64,000 bases of DNA. Origin: Microvelia longipes (taxonomy: Eukaryota > Arthropoda > Insecta > Hemiptera > Veliidae). Each line of letters opens with the position of its first letter. The stretch's first letter is position 1. Below the pieces are notes generated by a model. The model saw only the letters and a program-made list of their open reading frames with translations. It was not told the DNA's origin and did no database searches. Position numbers and translations under genes: made by a program. Shown here piece by piece: positions 1-11,669 of this stretch. Where the stretch lies: the NCBI GenBank assembly GCA_018340805.1, contig JACMZG010001913.1:30098114-30162113 (forward strand), in the 5' to 3' direction.

Positions 1-63
1 GTATACCTTTACAAAATAAATCTGTATACTATGTTTCGTTTTAACACGAGAGGTACATTTACG

Positions 64-130
64 GTTTTTGTTGGATCTTTAATGATAAGCTGCTTGGAGC
101 GAAGTTAGTGCCTGGATGGGAGACCACTGG
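64..130 (+). repeat. 5S-box repeat, fragment with 5S rRNA-like core
   Basis: The fragment contains a stretch resembling nucleotides 37-102 of animal 5S rRNA, including GGATGGGAGACCACTGG, the equivalent of the 5S C-box region. It runs into a TA array instead of the usual repeat tail. Confidence 0.6.
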
Positions 131-133
131 AAA

Positions 134-147
134 TATAATATATTAAT

Positions 148-191
<44 letters not shown>

Positions 192-309
192 ATATAATAT
201 ATAATTGTTATTACTAAGAAACAAGAGTAATAACGTGGATCTTAATAATCTATTAGTTAATCACAAAATTTAATTCATCAATCTCTGACATTGTTTTGAC
301 TTTACAACA

Positions 310-389
<80 letters not shown>

Positions 390-390
390 G

Positions 391-442
<52 letters not shown>

Positions 443-470
443 TGGTGTCTGTGTGTGTGTGTGTGTATGT
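134..470. repeat. Compound (TA)n and (TG)n microsatellites
   Basis: TA arrays lie at about 134-205 and 310-385, followed by TG at about 388-467. The two TA arrays contain ATAA or TTAT phase flips, so parts are self-complementary. Apparent His-Thr or Cys-Val reading frames here are only the translation of the microsatellite. Confidence 0.95.
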
Positions 471-1160
471 ATTTAATTTTTTGGGACATATATATTGGTA
501 TCAGGAAGCCAAGCAGAATCAATCCTTTCACTCGCTTCTTCACTTCCGTCGTCCGAACAACTTCATTTTCATTATGGAAATTAGCTAAAGCAACTTAAGA
601 GTTTCGAGGTATTCCGTACTTAATTCTAAGGTGTTTTATCTCCAGACTTTGACATAATTTATTGTTATACTTTTATTTTTATTCGTTTTGTTGATTTTTT
701 TTGTTCGGACTCTGGGGGGTCCGAAAATTATTACGATAAATTTTAAGGGGGGCTGACCCCAAGAAAATAAATAAAAAAATTGGTCCGAACAACTTATTTT
801 GACCTGAAACAGATTTTGAACCTGTAAAAAATATTTTTTGGTTGGGTACCTCTTGTAAATTTTAAATATAAAAAATAGTTAGTTGAATAGTTGCCTTAAT
901 TGATAGCTTCCCTTAGTAAATTTAGAGGATACTACTCCCTAACCTCAATAATGGGAAAGAAAAAGTTACTTGTTACCCCTAAGGAGGTGATAAGTAACTT
1001 TTTCTCTCTTGGGAGTGAATAGTGCTTCTTAACTCCCTTATAACTAGTCAATAAACTTCTTATTATACACCGTCTGGAGATAAAATGACATCTGCTCTCT
1101 TTTCAATTAAAATTAGTATGAGTTATATCACTTGTGTTTATAGTTATTCTTAGATTAAAT
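471..1160. other. Gene-free stretch with one strong hairpin
   Basis: No coding exon is seen, and in particular no receptor C-terminus on the minus strand. At 954-1008 there is an imperfect inverted repeat: AAAGAAAAAGTTACTT and its complement flank a short loop. GTCCGAACAACTT occurs as a direct repeat near 551 and 783. Confidence 0.6.
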
Positions 1161-1166
1161 ACTTAC
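1161..1166 (-). other. Splice donor of the odorant receptor exon
   Basis: On the minus strand the sequence GTAAGT directly follows the exon. It explains why the reading frame stops one codon later (TAA is formed from the donor itself) although the receptor is incomplete. Confidence 0.8.
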
Positions 1167-2092
1167 TTTTGAATATCTTTATGATGCGTCAATACTTTGT
1201 TAAAGCAATATTTATGCACAGCCGTAAAAAGCTTATCCTGATACAATAGGAATTTCTCTATTTTCATGACATCTACTGTTTCATCTCTTGATTCTTGTAA
1301 TAATTTAGAAAATACATTAATAGATCGTTCTTCTTGCTTCAATATTGCTTCGTTTAAAATTTCCAATTCGATAATCATTTTTGATATATTAATAAAATTA
1401 AAACAGAGTAACCCGTAAAGGGTTTGAACTGATACAATACATGTGGACACTTCATACACAGTCGCCAAAATGTATAGTACAGGGTTATAGGCATCGAACG
1501 GGAAATACATGGCTGCTGGAAACACATGAATATACAAATTTTCCGGAACAGTTTTATGCTGGGAAAACAGATTATCAATAAATATAACCATGGATCCAAT
1601 AATGAAATTGACGTATATAACAATTAACCAGACGTATCTATTAAAAGCGGTGTAAAACTGCAACTTTTTAAACTCCTCAGCTTCGAAATCATTTGTGAAA
1701 TCGTTGTATCTTTTTATAGAAAGAAAAGTATTGTAAAATGTCGATAAGTGTCTTCTTTTGAAAATAAAATTGAAAAATGAAAAATAACCTATGCTCAATA
1801 TGAAGGATATGCAGCCGAATAAGACACTGTACGTGTAATTGTAGTCAATAAAGTGTATGACTGTCATGAAGTTAAGATAAAATGATACTAAAGTTAACAA
1901 TATTGATACAATTCCCAGAAACAAATATCGATATCTCTTTGGACGTCTCAAATCCCAATATAAAGGGAAGAGAAAAGATGCCCATTTATTTGTATCCGTC
2001 CAGAAGGAAAGCATTCCTTCGTCCGTGTCAAACTCTGTGGCGTAGTCCAAATATTCGTTTAGTTTTGAAAGTAAAAACATCTTAATGATCAC
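1167..2092 (-). CDS. Odorant receptor (7tm_6 family), long 5' exon, partial gene
   Basis: This open exon encodes about 308 residues of an insect odorant receptor, a ligand-binding subunit expected to pair with the co-receptor Orco in the membrane of sensory neurons. Visible features in order: a short cytoplasmic N-terminus with the motif WDLRRPKRY, four hydrophobic segments near residues 55-83, 88-112, 152-175 and 190-235, and in the last one the family-typical PFDAYNPVLY. A charged loop follows (LKQEERS...), then the start of the next helix. Family members run to about 380-420 residues, so the last three helices are missing. The exon ends in ...ATTCAAAA followed by GTAAGT, leaving intron phase 2. 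A Met at 2080 is an alternative start. No exon with the conserved C-terminus was found between 1 and 1160, so the rest lies to the left of the window or is lost. There are no internal stops. The family call is confident; the subfamily and ligand cannot be stated. Confidence 0.85.
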
Positions 2093-2136
2093 TGAATTGA
2101 TCTGATTTTACAATCTCATATAGTTTTATAATTATT

Positions 2137-2745
2137 TAATTCTAAACAAACTAGATTTTTAAAACACCATGTCTTTTAACGATTTAATATAATCTTATAG
2201 TTCAATAAAGTTTCTCTAATTCTAAACAAACTAAATCATAATAAAACACTTTTTATTCACAATTATTCTGTATAAAGTTGTTATAACTCTAAACAAACTA
2301 GATCATAAGAAAACACTTTTTTATTCAGGGATCTGGTGCAATTTTATTGCTGTATAAAGTTGTTATAACTCTAAACAAACTAAATCATAATAAAACACTT
2401 TTTTATTCACGGATCTGGTGCAATTTTATTGCTGTATAAAGTTGTTATAACTCTAAACAAACTAGATCATAAGAAAACACTTTTTTATTCACGGATCTGG
2501 TGCAATTTTATTGCTGTATAAAGTTGTTATAACTCTAAACAAACTAAATCATAATAAAACACTTTTTTATTCACGGATCTGGTGCAATTTTATTGCTGTA
2601 TAAAGTTGTTATAACTCTAAACAAATTAAATCATAATAAAACACTTTTTCATTCACGGTTCTGGTGCAATTTTATTGCTTTGTAAAGTTTTTATAATTCT
2701 AAACAAACTAGATCATAAGAAAAACATCTATATGATATAATTTTA
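2137..2745. repeat. 82-bp tandem array with alternating monomers
   Basis: Units start with ACTCTAAACAAAC at 2286, 2368, 2450, 2532, 2614 and 2696, exactly 82 bp apart. Diverged partial units lie on both sides. Two monomer types differ at paired sites (CTAGATCATAAG versus CTAAATCATAAT) and mostly alternate, which makes a 164-bp dimer. The array lies about 50 bp upstream of the receptor start codon, where promoter sequence would be expected. Confidence 0.95.
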
Positions 2746-2967
2746 TAGTTACTTATTTCTAAATAATGTAGATCATTAAAACGAAATTAATTTATGCAAC
2801 ACCAACTAATAATGATAATTTCCCCAAACAATTGGTTTAGTTTTACCACCTTATGGCACAAAACTAATCAAAAACACAATATCGTCCCATTATTGAAAAT
2901 ACCCAGACAGCAAGTACCGAGTTACTTTTTATTACGAGTTTTTATTGATTAAATTTATTGAATAATT

Positions 2968-4062
2968 TAAATATTAAACTATTCATTAAAAACTTTATTT
3001 TAAATATTTTCGGATTGAAGTTTTTACTTTAAATATTTATTTGTCTGATATATTTCATAGTATTGTTTGGAATCTTACTGCAGTTAAAAATTGTTAATGT
3101 TATTACAACATGGTATTGTCATCTTTTTTGATAGCCAGTTACTTAGATGTAGTAGTATTTTGGTTAAGAAATGGTTTTTCAAAAATTTAGCTGATTCATT
3201 ATTGCGGGTTAATGACTTTATACTTTAAAATGTTAAAATAATGGGAGTATTTTTGGCTGTTTTATAGTCTTTCGAAATTTTTGCTGGGTCATTTTTGAGG
3301 GTTTTTTAGGTCATAAAAAATATTTCCTAGGTAGCACAACTACACCTATACGCTGATTTTTTACAAAGTTCCGACATAAATAAATATGATTACAAACACG
3401 CAAATACTGACAGAGAACTTTAAAAACACCTGAAACGGATAAATACGGCAACTTCACGGTTTGGGATTCACAAACAATACTTTTCCTATTTGCCTACGAC
3501 GGTATGTATGAGGAAAAGTACAACATTCATATTAAAATATTACTTTACAAAAAATAAATTTCAAATCAATAATACTTTTCTTAAATAAATTTTAATAAAA
3601 GTAAAAGCCTCATGAAAATAACAGTTTATACAAAAAAAATCTAATGGTAAAAATAATTAAAATAATAGTAATTTTCAATTAAATTTTGTAAGCTTTAAAG
3701 CTGCTTAATTGCTAAACCCTAATTCCAAATTCCAATTGTTAAATCAAATTCATCCGTAACTTTAATGTAAGACGAAATGTGTTACGCGTTATGTCAAGTG
3801 GTATGTGTCTAAATGTTTATTATAATAATAGCGTATTATCTATACGCTATTCGCTATTATCTATTCTTAACCAAAATACTACCACATCTAAGTAACTGGC
3901 TATCAAAAAAGATGACGATACCATGTTGTAATAACATTAACAATTTTTAACTGCAGTAAGATTCCAAACAATACTATGAAATATATCAGACAAATAAATA
4001 TTTAAAGTAAAAACTTCAATCCGAAAATATTTAAAATAAAGTTTTTAATGAATAATTAAATA
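2968..4062. mobile_element. Fold-back element with about 200-bp inverted arms
   Basis: Arms at 2968-3170 and 3864-4062 are near-perfect reverse complements; for example ACTGCAGTTAAAAATTG in the left arm is matched at 3940-3956. The loop of about 690 bp holds no coding frame and contains a minus-strand fragment of the 5S-box repeat. The structure fits a non-autonomous DNA transposon or fold-back element. No clear target duplication was found, so the outer limits are uncertain. Confidence 0.8.
3270..3530 (-). repeat. 5S-box repeat, 5' body fragment inside a fold-back element
   Basis: It shares ordered blocks with other copies: TATTTCCTAGGTAGCACAAC, CCTGAAACGGATAA, and the terminal hairpin region ending ATGAGGAAAAGT at 3514-3525. 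The 5S-like part is absent. Confidence 0.7.
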
Positions 4063-4329
4063 TTTTCAGACATAATATTTGTTTTCGAAGTAATAATTGT
4101 ACAGACCAGGGTATACTTTAAGATATGCATGTCATCTTTATCAACCGAGTAAAAATTCATTTGAAATATTATTGACCATGACACCGCCTCCCTAACATTT
4201 AATCAAATTAATTAAACATAAAACACTCGTAAATAATAACCATTCGCGTGATTTTGTACCGGGATTGTTTTAAGCAATTCCCAGTTGTTATTCAGCAGTT
4301 ACAGTCTGAATAATTGTGTTTTTATACCA

Positions 4330-4823
4330 TTATTTTGATACCTAAAAGCACCAGAGGTTCAAAGCTTAGAACTTTTTCTTTGAAATCGGGTAACCCCAAT
4401 CTTTCTTCGATTTGGGTTAATTTATCTACTATTGAGAAAAATTGATCTAAAAATCAAATTAGATGTGGATTTTTCTTTAAGTTAATAAGTTATTTCATTA
4501 GTGTCACTTTTCTTACAGGGAATCTGGGTTGATGAACTTCAGCTAACTTATACCATGTTTCTAAAGAGTTTGAACAGTTTTTTATGTGCATTAATTGAGA
4601 AGTACTTACTTCTAAAACATTTGTTGCTTTCGCCTTTGTGTCCTTTTTTGTCCATTTTTCATCCACTTATCAGTGAATAAGTTGTTCATTTTTTTGGGTT
4701 TCAATTTGTTCCATCTACATAATCAAATAGATCGATATCTATAAGAACACTTTCCATTTGAATTTTCCATGATTCATAGTTATCCCGATTTGGGTTTTCA
4801 ATACTAATTCCAATTCCAGACAT
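4330..4823 (-). pseudogene. Ty1/copia gag remnant (UBN2-like)
   Basis: The reading starts MSGIGISIENPNRDNYESWK and continues with a typical copia Gag N-terminus. After roughly 40 codons it is broken by stops and frameshifts, but other frames continue the family pattern (IHIKNCSNSLETWYKL, then VRKVTLMK). Gag would form the virus-like particle of the element. Frame is lost at several points, so no product is possible. The remnant stops near 4310, and no protease, integrase or reverse transcriptase of copia type follows. Confidence 0.75.
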
Positions 4824-4897
4824 TATTAATTTAATTTATTTTGAAAGAACTTACAATTTTAATTTTTAATGTTTACTTTAAAATTTCTTGGCCTCTT

Positions 4898-4911
4898 CTG
4901 GGCTCATAACC
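4898..4911 (-). promoter_or_regulatory. Copia-type primer-binding site
   Basis: GGTTATGAGCCCAG on the minus strand differs at one base from GGTTATGGGCCCAG, the site by which Drosophila copia pairs with an internal part of initiator tRNA-Met. It lies about 75 bp before the gag start, as expected. The 5' LTR should end near 4916 (TCTCA). Its far boundary is not clear, because an A/T-rich tail-like sequence begins at about 4985. Confidence 0.7.
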
Positions 4912-4984
4912 TATTTGAGATTAAAAGCACTGCAGTGGATGATAACACTATATTCTACTGAAATTATTGACATACAACAATATT

Positions 4985-5880
4985 TTATTTATTTATTATT
5001 TTTTATTTATTAAAGAACAGACCAATGGTTCAAAATACAAATATTAACAATAGTATTACAGAAATATTACAATAAAGATTTAAAAAAAAAATTCTTATAA
5101 CGAGAAAAAATACGATTTGGCATCTAGCAAGCGATTTACGTCATCCGAACAATCTCATTTCAAAATTTAGTAAGTGGTGGGGGAAACCTTCGGTTCATCA
5201 TTTATGTGTACTCCTCTGTACGTTTGTACCAAGAAGCGTATATAGTCATTGTTTAAACCCTTAATACAGCCACTGTTAAACCTTTGGTATTTGAGGTGAT
5301 ATTTAGAAAAGAAGCTCTAATGGAATTTTAAAACGAAAACAATTGAATACCGGAGTGAGGGATAATTTGACCTACAATATCAATACAAAGCGTTTTTTCA
5401 AATTCATTTATCTGTAAAAATACGTATAAAAAAGGGCATTACGAAGAAAAAAATTATCGAAGTATATAAATTCAATTTTTACGGGATTAAAAGCAGGGAT
5501 AGAATAGAAATGAGTGATAACCATGCTATTGTCATTATTATACAGATGGTGAGTGTTCTCCCTCGAAATACATTAATTAGGGCGGTTCAGTTTACTTTAT
5601 AATGTTTTCAAATCCACCATTTTGGGATTTTAGCTTCACTGTACTTTTTTGGAAATTACGGAGTTGTAGAGTATGCTGTTTTAAACTTGTTAAAAGAAAT
5701 GATCTCCTCATTGTCTCAAAAAATCAATAAAAATAGTAAACAAGTTATTTTGTCTGACTAAGCAGCTAAAAGTTATAAGACTAACAGTATCCGTTGTATT
5801 TTTTTATTGATTAAACTTATAAATTTAACATGACAAGACAATTGTTTTTACTGAATTTTTCAAAGAATAAGCTAAGATTG
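4985..5880. other. Gene-free AT-rich stretch
   Basis: The first 60 bp read on the minus strand look like an AATAAATAAA-type retroelement tail. The remainder shows no supported gene or repeat. Confidence 0.4.
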
Positions 5881-5885
5881 GGGTC

Positions 5886-5925
5886 ATGGAGAAATCACTT
5901 ATTACAAACACACACTCACACCCAC

Positions 5926-5991
<66 letters not shown>

Positions 5992-6023
5992 ATATTCTAT
6001 AAGTGATTGCTCCATTTCAAAAA
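5886..6023. repeat. TA array enclosed by inverted repeat
   Basis: ATGGAGAAATCACTTA on the left and its complement TAAGTGATTGCTCCAT on the right enclose a short CA run and a TA array with phase flips (5930-5992). It looks like a small hairpin element whose loop expanded as a microsatellite. Confidence 0.7.
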
Positions 6024-6373
6024 ATCAAACCCCCCTTAGAGATTCATTAAGCTTGATAGTAAACAAATTTCGTCAGCAATAAAACACTGTCATTATGTTA
6101 TGTTATATATTACTTTTTTGTGTTATCTTTGTTATAGTTTTAGGCCATTTCCTACTTTACTACAAAATAATATATTTTTAAATTATTATACGCTATTATT
6201 CTGTACATTATTATAAATACATTCTGAATACTGGATTAACCTCGACTAAGAAATTTAAAAACTGGAAGAAAAATAAAAACGACTGTTTAGTTTTTAAGCA
6301 CTCGTGCCAACTTTTAATACTCAGTTGGATGGCTTTCTGCTTTTTATCTTTTTTGCGCATTTCAAAAGAAAAA

Positions 6374-7079
6374 TATTGGGTACGGGGTACCTCGGAACTT
6401 TTCCTTATCACATCGGATTCGCTAGGCTCATCCTCCCAGCTTCGGACTCGCTTCGCTCGTCCTCAGAATATACATTTGACTACTGACCACGCTACTGCTT
6501 AATTTATGTGATCTAACAAAAAGCATAGATATACTTGTCGTATTGAAACGAAACTAGATGTACTCATTTATTACGTTAAGGCATACACTTGTATTAAATT
6601 GCAATTCAATTGGATAATTTTTACATTTTTTTTTAAATCGTACACAACTCATCTAATAAAATTTGAACTAATCCTGATAATAAGGTGAAACTTGAAATAT
6701 ATGTTATTCTTATACATGGCTACATACGTGCCAAATCTATATCTGATCGCATAAATTTCCGCATTTTATAATTTGTTGAAATTTTCGCTAAGTTATTATT
6801 GCGGTTTAATGACGTCAAAAAAATAGCACAACAACAGCGGTAGACTGATTCTTGTACGAACTATCATCTATCTAGCATGATAGATGACACTTGGCGCTTC
6901 CATGTTAATAAACACACTTACACTCACACACACATACAGACAGACAACTTTGTGAAAACCACTCAGGAGGCATTTAAATAACCTGAAACAGATAATTCCG
7001 TCTTCATCCCGGTTTCAAATTTTTTTGCAAACACAATACTTTTCCTATATAACACCTATGGAAAATGAGGAAAAGTAAG
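6374..7079 (-). mobile_element. 5S-box repeat, near full-length copy
   Basis: Read on the plus strand it begins GGGTACGGGGTACCTCGGAA and then carries both TTCGCT/GCTTCGC mini-hairpin blocks. A reduced 5S-like core follows (TGACCACGCT...GCTTAA, with the C-box part deleted), then the long body, and it ends with ATGAGGAAAAGT. The two ends carry the inverted motif ACTTTTCC. There is no coding capacity. On the element's own strand, five T residues follow closely after its 3' end. Confidence 0.8.
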
Positions 7080-7089
7080 ATCTTATGAG

Positions 7090-9060
7090 GTTGGAGTCAT
7101 AGAGTGTTTAGGGGGGGGGGAGGAGGATTTTTTGGAAGTGGGGGACTCACTAATCAAGAATATATTATGTTTATGACCCGAACCCTATTGTTTATTAAAT
7201 ATGTGATGCCATTAACCCAAAATTATGACCCCACAAACATTTTAAAAAATCAAATAAATAAAATTACGTGATGTTTGATTACATCTGTCATTCATATGAA
7301 ATTTTTAATTTTAATAATTTTTTATTTTTAAAAAATCTGGTGGATGTAAATATTTTTATTTAATGGCTTCAAGGCTGTAAAATAAACTTTTACCAAACAA
7401 TGTTTTTTAATTATTTTACACCTGAGGCAAGGGCTAATTATGCAAATTGGCTATTGAGCCGTAAACTGACGAAAACTCATTTGATGGGCGAGACAAAGAG
7501 GAAAAATGCTAATGGCTAATTACCTCTTGATAGCCAATACAGGTAATTACATTTTTGCCTGTCTCGGCTATGCCTAGTGAGTCAATTGAGTTAATTTACT
7601 GCGAAAATAAAATCACTAAAATTTAAAGCATTTCTCGGAAGCTTTTCAACTTAATTTCAGCTAAACCTTTAAGCCTCATTATTATTATTTATAGCTAAGA
7701 ATCCGCATTATACCCTCGGTATTGAATTTTTTGTTGTTAAAAACGTTGTTGATTTTAATCGCCCCCCCCCCCCGTTCTCACTGCTTAAACAATAAATACA
7801 AAAGAATCTGATAAAAACAGATCATTATAAATCGCTTTAATAGCCTGTTTTTTTTTTATTTTTGTGAATATTTCAATAATAAATTGAATTTCTGTGGTAA
7901 AATATTCGTAATTCTAATTTCCCTTTATATTTTTTTTTATAAATTTACAATTTTGTTTAATTTATTAATTAATTTTTCTTTTGAAACAATAATTAAATAT
8001 TTATTTTAAAATTTGGAACAAGAGAAAATTTTATTTTACATGAAAATTATTTTATGAAAACAATTCTATTTTTAAATATTTACGCTAATGAGATAGTTAC
8101 GATTTATTTTAAAGCTGTTTTCGTGATGTTATTGCAAATTAAAAATTTCGTGGAGCTAGCTCTGTTTATTGGCTTTTGATGTTATGCCTTAATATTTTAT
8201 GAGTTATGAAAAAAAATTTCTTTCATAGGAGGGCTCAATTTATAAATTGAAATTCTTGTGTAATACAGGCTTGATATAATAGTTTTTAATTTAATAGTTT
8301 TCTTCTTCTATATTTTCTAGTGACTAACTAGAATAGAAATACTAGCTAAAGAAATTGTTGCGTTGAGCTAATAATATATAATTCACCTACACAATAAATA
8401 AATGAAAAAATAAATTACGTCTAAATAAATATTTTTGTGTTAAACGTTCTGCTCTTATATCCTGTTGGTCGACGTCTTAATGTAATCTAACTGAAAGCGA
8501 AGCAATTATAAGGATGTTAAACTTACATGGGGTTAAAAAGGAGGTAGATATTCGGATGTTATGCTTTATCTCAAGTCTACAATACAGCTATGATAAGCGG
8601 GCTTAGCCTAACCACGCATAACACGAGGCGTTTTTATTAAAAACATAATTAAAGCTGACAAAGCTTTGTTATCTCGGCTTAGACTTGTCTTCCGACGTAT
8701 TAATTTTACGAGATTTAATACTTTTATACTTGACGGGTGAAAAATTTGACTTTCATTGCAGCTTTTTGTATCCTGCTCTATATTTTATGTTTAAATTAAC
8801 CATAAGGTTGTGCTGCACGTACTCTTTTTGAATTACACAAATTTATCCGCCCGTATTTAAATTTCATATAGACGCTTAACGAATAATGCTGGTAAATTCA
8901 AAGTCGATATTATTTTTAAAAACACAATATTTACTCTTCCTTAAAAAAGCCAAACGACGATTAGACTCATTCTGCAGATCTTAATATTAGTATAACGATA
9001 TCAAAATTTGGTTCGATGTTGTGGGCCCAGTGTAACAAAGCTGTTATCTTTGCGCCGGTA
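7090..9060. other. Gene-free stretch
   Basis: The stretch is mostly AT-rich and without frames of interest. Homopolymers occur (G run at 7111, C run at 7761). Around 7440-7570 there is a weak inverted repeat with TAATTACCTCTTGATAGCC. I see no gene. Confidence 0.5.
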
Positions 9061-9141
9061 GAGTAGCGCCCGGACTGTCAGGTACACAGAAATGTCAAGC
9101 ACAGAATACAGTTTGTGTGACAGACAGTCTGAGCTCGATTT

Positions 9142-9168
9142 CGGCCATAATCTCAAGGATTATGGCCG
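9142..9168. repeat. Perfect 11-bp hairpin
   Basis: CGGCCATAATC and its complement GATTATGGCCG are separated by five bases. A second small palindrome, TATGTGG...CCACATA, follows at once. The function is unknown. Confidence 0.7.
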
Positions 9169-9323
9169 TATAATCCTATGTGGCCCCCTACCACATAAGA
9201 TATATCATTAGCGAATTTTTTATTCTTTAAAGAATACTTGCTAATATGTTAAAAACAACATGTGTTCTGTTATTATAACTAACAGGGGTTTTATAGCCTC
9301 GTCTTACTGCAGGGTAATTGTAC

Positions 9324-9372
9324 TTTCGATTCAAAGGACTAAAATGCACGTTTTGGTTTTTTAGTCATCATC
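9324..9372 (-). ncRNA. Hammerhead-like core of a Penelope-type end
   Basis: On the minus strand CTGATGA, T, then an 8-bp stem GACTAAAA/TTTTAGTC precede GAAA. Here nine extra bases separate the stem from GAAA, so this copy is probably inactive. Confidence 0.4.
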
Positions 9373-9462
9373 AGTATTTAGCCTGCGTGAATTATCTTTG
9401 GTGGGTTGCATCTACTAAGCTCTATGTTTTAGTTAAACACATAACTTATATTTACAATGGAA

Positions 9463-10062
9463 ACCAATACAACAGATAATGTATAAAATTGTGATACCAG
9501 TTCTGGTATTTTGGTTTCTGATTCCGAATACTTCAAAAGAAAGAGAAAGACCAATACAACTAATAATGTATAAATTGTGATAAGTTCTGGTATTTTGGTT
9601 TCTGATTCCGAATACTTTAAAAGAAGAGAGAGACCAATACAACTAATAATGTATAAAATTGTGATACCAGTTCTGGTATTTTGGTTTCTGATTCCGAATA
9701 CTTTAAAAGAAAGAGAGAGACCAATACAACTAATAATGTATAAAATTGTGATACCAGTTCTGGTATTTTGGTTTCTGATTCCGAATACTTCAAAAGAAAA
9801 GAGAAAAGACCAATACAACAATAATGTATAAAATTGTGATACCAGTTCTGGTATTTTGGTTTCTGATTCCGAATACTTTAAAAGAAAGAGAGAGACCAAT
9901 ACAACTAATAATGTATAAAATTGTGATACCAGTTCTGGTATTTTGGTTTCTGACTCCGAATACTTCAAAAGAAAGAGAGAGACCAATACAACTAATAATG
10001 TATAAAATTGTGTTACCAGTTCTGGTATTTTGGTCTCTGATTCCGAATACTTCAAAAGAAAA
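9463..10062. repeat. 87-bp minisatellite, seven copies
   Basis: Units starting ACCAATACAAC occur at 9463, 9550, 9633, 9720, 9809, 9895 and 9982. The usual 87-bp period equals 29 codons, so open frames run along both strands (up to 220 codons on the minus strand). Each unit contains the palindrome ATACCAGTTCTGGTAT. The open frames are explained by the period and do not support a protein. Confidence 0.95.
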
Positions 10063-10069
10063 ATTTCAT

Positions 10070-10880
10070 AAAACTGTGCATCACATATCATTACTGATCG
10101 AAATAAATGAGTTATAGAGTTATGGTCTGCAGTAAATAGTGTTCACTGATTGGATTGCACAGCGTAATCCTTATATCCATATAATTTTTGGCGTAAGTTG
10201 GCCAAAAATGTCGTTTTTTGAAGAAAAAGTCACACTTCATAAAAGTTTTAATTTGACGTAATCTAAGATTTTTCGTGATTTCGAATTAAAAATTTTGATC
10301 CTGAATTGTATTTTGAATTTAATTAATTAATTTTTATTAATTAATTTTGAATTTATCTCATCTCGTACCATAATTTTGAAAACCTCTAAGAGTAAAGTAG
10401 GTAAAAATTAAGTTTCCTAACTCTGTTTATTCTTTTTAAAAATATTATTCTGGTGACGGACATTAAGTATGTTTCTATAATGTGTTACTGTATGTAGAGC
10501 AATGAATAATGTACATAAAGAAAATTTTATTATTATAATTATAAACATATTTATTTGTTATAATAATACCAATTTTGTGATAAAATATAATTATATTTTT
10601 GCCCCCATCCTCAAATAATGAAAAAATTCTATCCTAAAAAATGTATTATTGATTATTTTTTTACAGAAAAATATAATTCTATTACCTTAGATAAGGAGAT
10701 AATATTAAAATAGCGAAGAGGAGAAATTAATTTTTTTTCATACATCCTAATAACTCATAAAAAAGGAAACTTTGCACAAAGAACATAATTTATTAAATTT
10801 ATGAAAAGCAGATACTTTTTGGTGAACAATTAAATTTTTGTTGTTTACGCGAATGCACAATCCAATCCGTGGACATAATG
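10070..10880. other. Gene-free AT-rich stretch
   Basis: Nothing recognisable is seen. Confidence 0.4.
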
Positions 10881-10889
10881 TATATAACA

Positions 10890-11119
<230 letters not shown>

Positions 11120-11669
11120 TGGATGACCTCTCTCCCCATGTATGACCCCAATATTTTAATAGCTAAATTTTCTTTTGGTAATTCGCTAAAATGTATTTTT
11201 TCTCTTTTCCAGGTTTGTTGATAGATACCAGTTAATTAATGATTTTTGCAGAGTTACCTCAGAATATATTTAAAGGTACATGTCGTGCTTACTTTACTTG
11301 ATAACTCGAGATTAAATTTGAAGACTGTAATCTATAACTTTATGGACTATAATAGTCTTCTTAATCTTGCTTATACGTGCCAACAAACTCTTAATAAGGA
11401 ACTTCACGTAGGAAATAAGAGGAACCCTTGTGATAGATAATACCTGGTAGAGCAATTTCGTTTTATTAATTATTTCCTTCATCTGAGTTATCTATTTAAA
11501 AAAAAAACAGTAAATCGGGGGTAGAAAATTTATGCTAGGAAAAATGTCTTTATTATGTATTTTGGTAACCGAATATAACGGGACCAAAGTGATGTATCCA
11601 CTCTTACCAAAAAGTCGAAAAACCATAGTAAATGACCGGATTTCATAAAAGGTGTCGTTTTCTATGTTT

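Noticed and set aside
64..130. Genuine 5S rRNA gene
   Set aside because: Only the internal promoter-like part is present; the 5' third and 3' end of 5S rRNA are missing in all copies.
253..598. Open frames with His-Thr, Tyr-Ile or Cys-Val repeats on both strands
   Set aside because: They are direct translations of TA and TG microsatellites.
9429..10117. 220-codon minus-strand frame and several plus-strand frames
   Set aside because: The frames follow the 87-bp minisatellite period on both strands, with no flanking gene signals.
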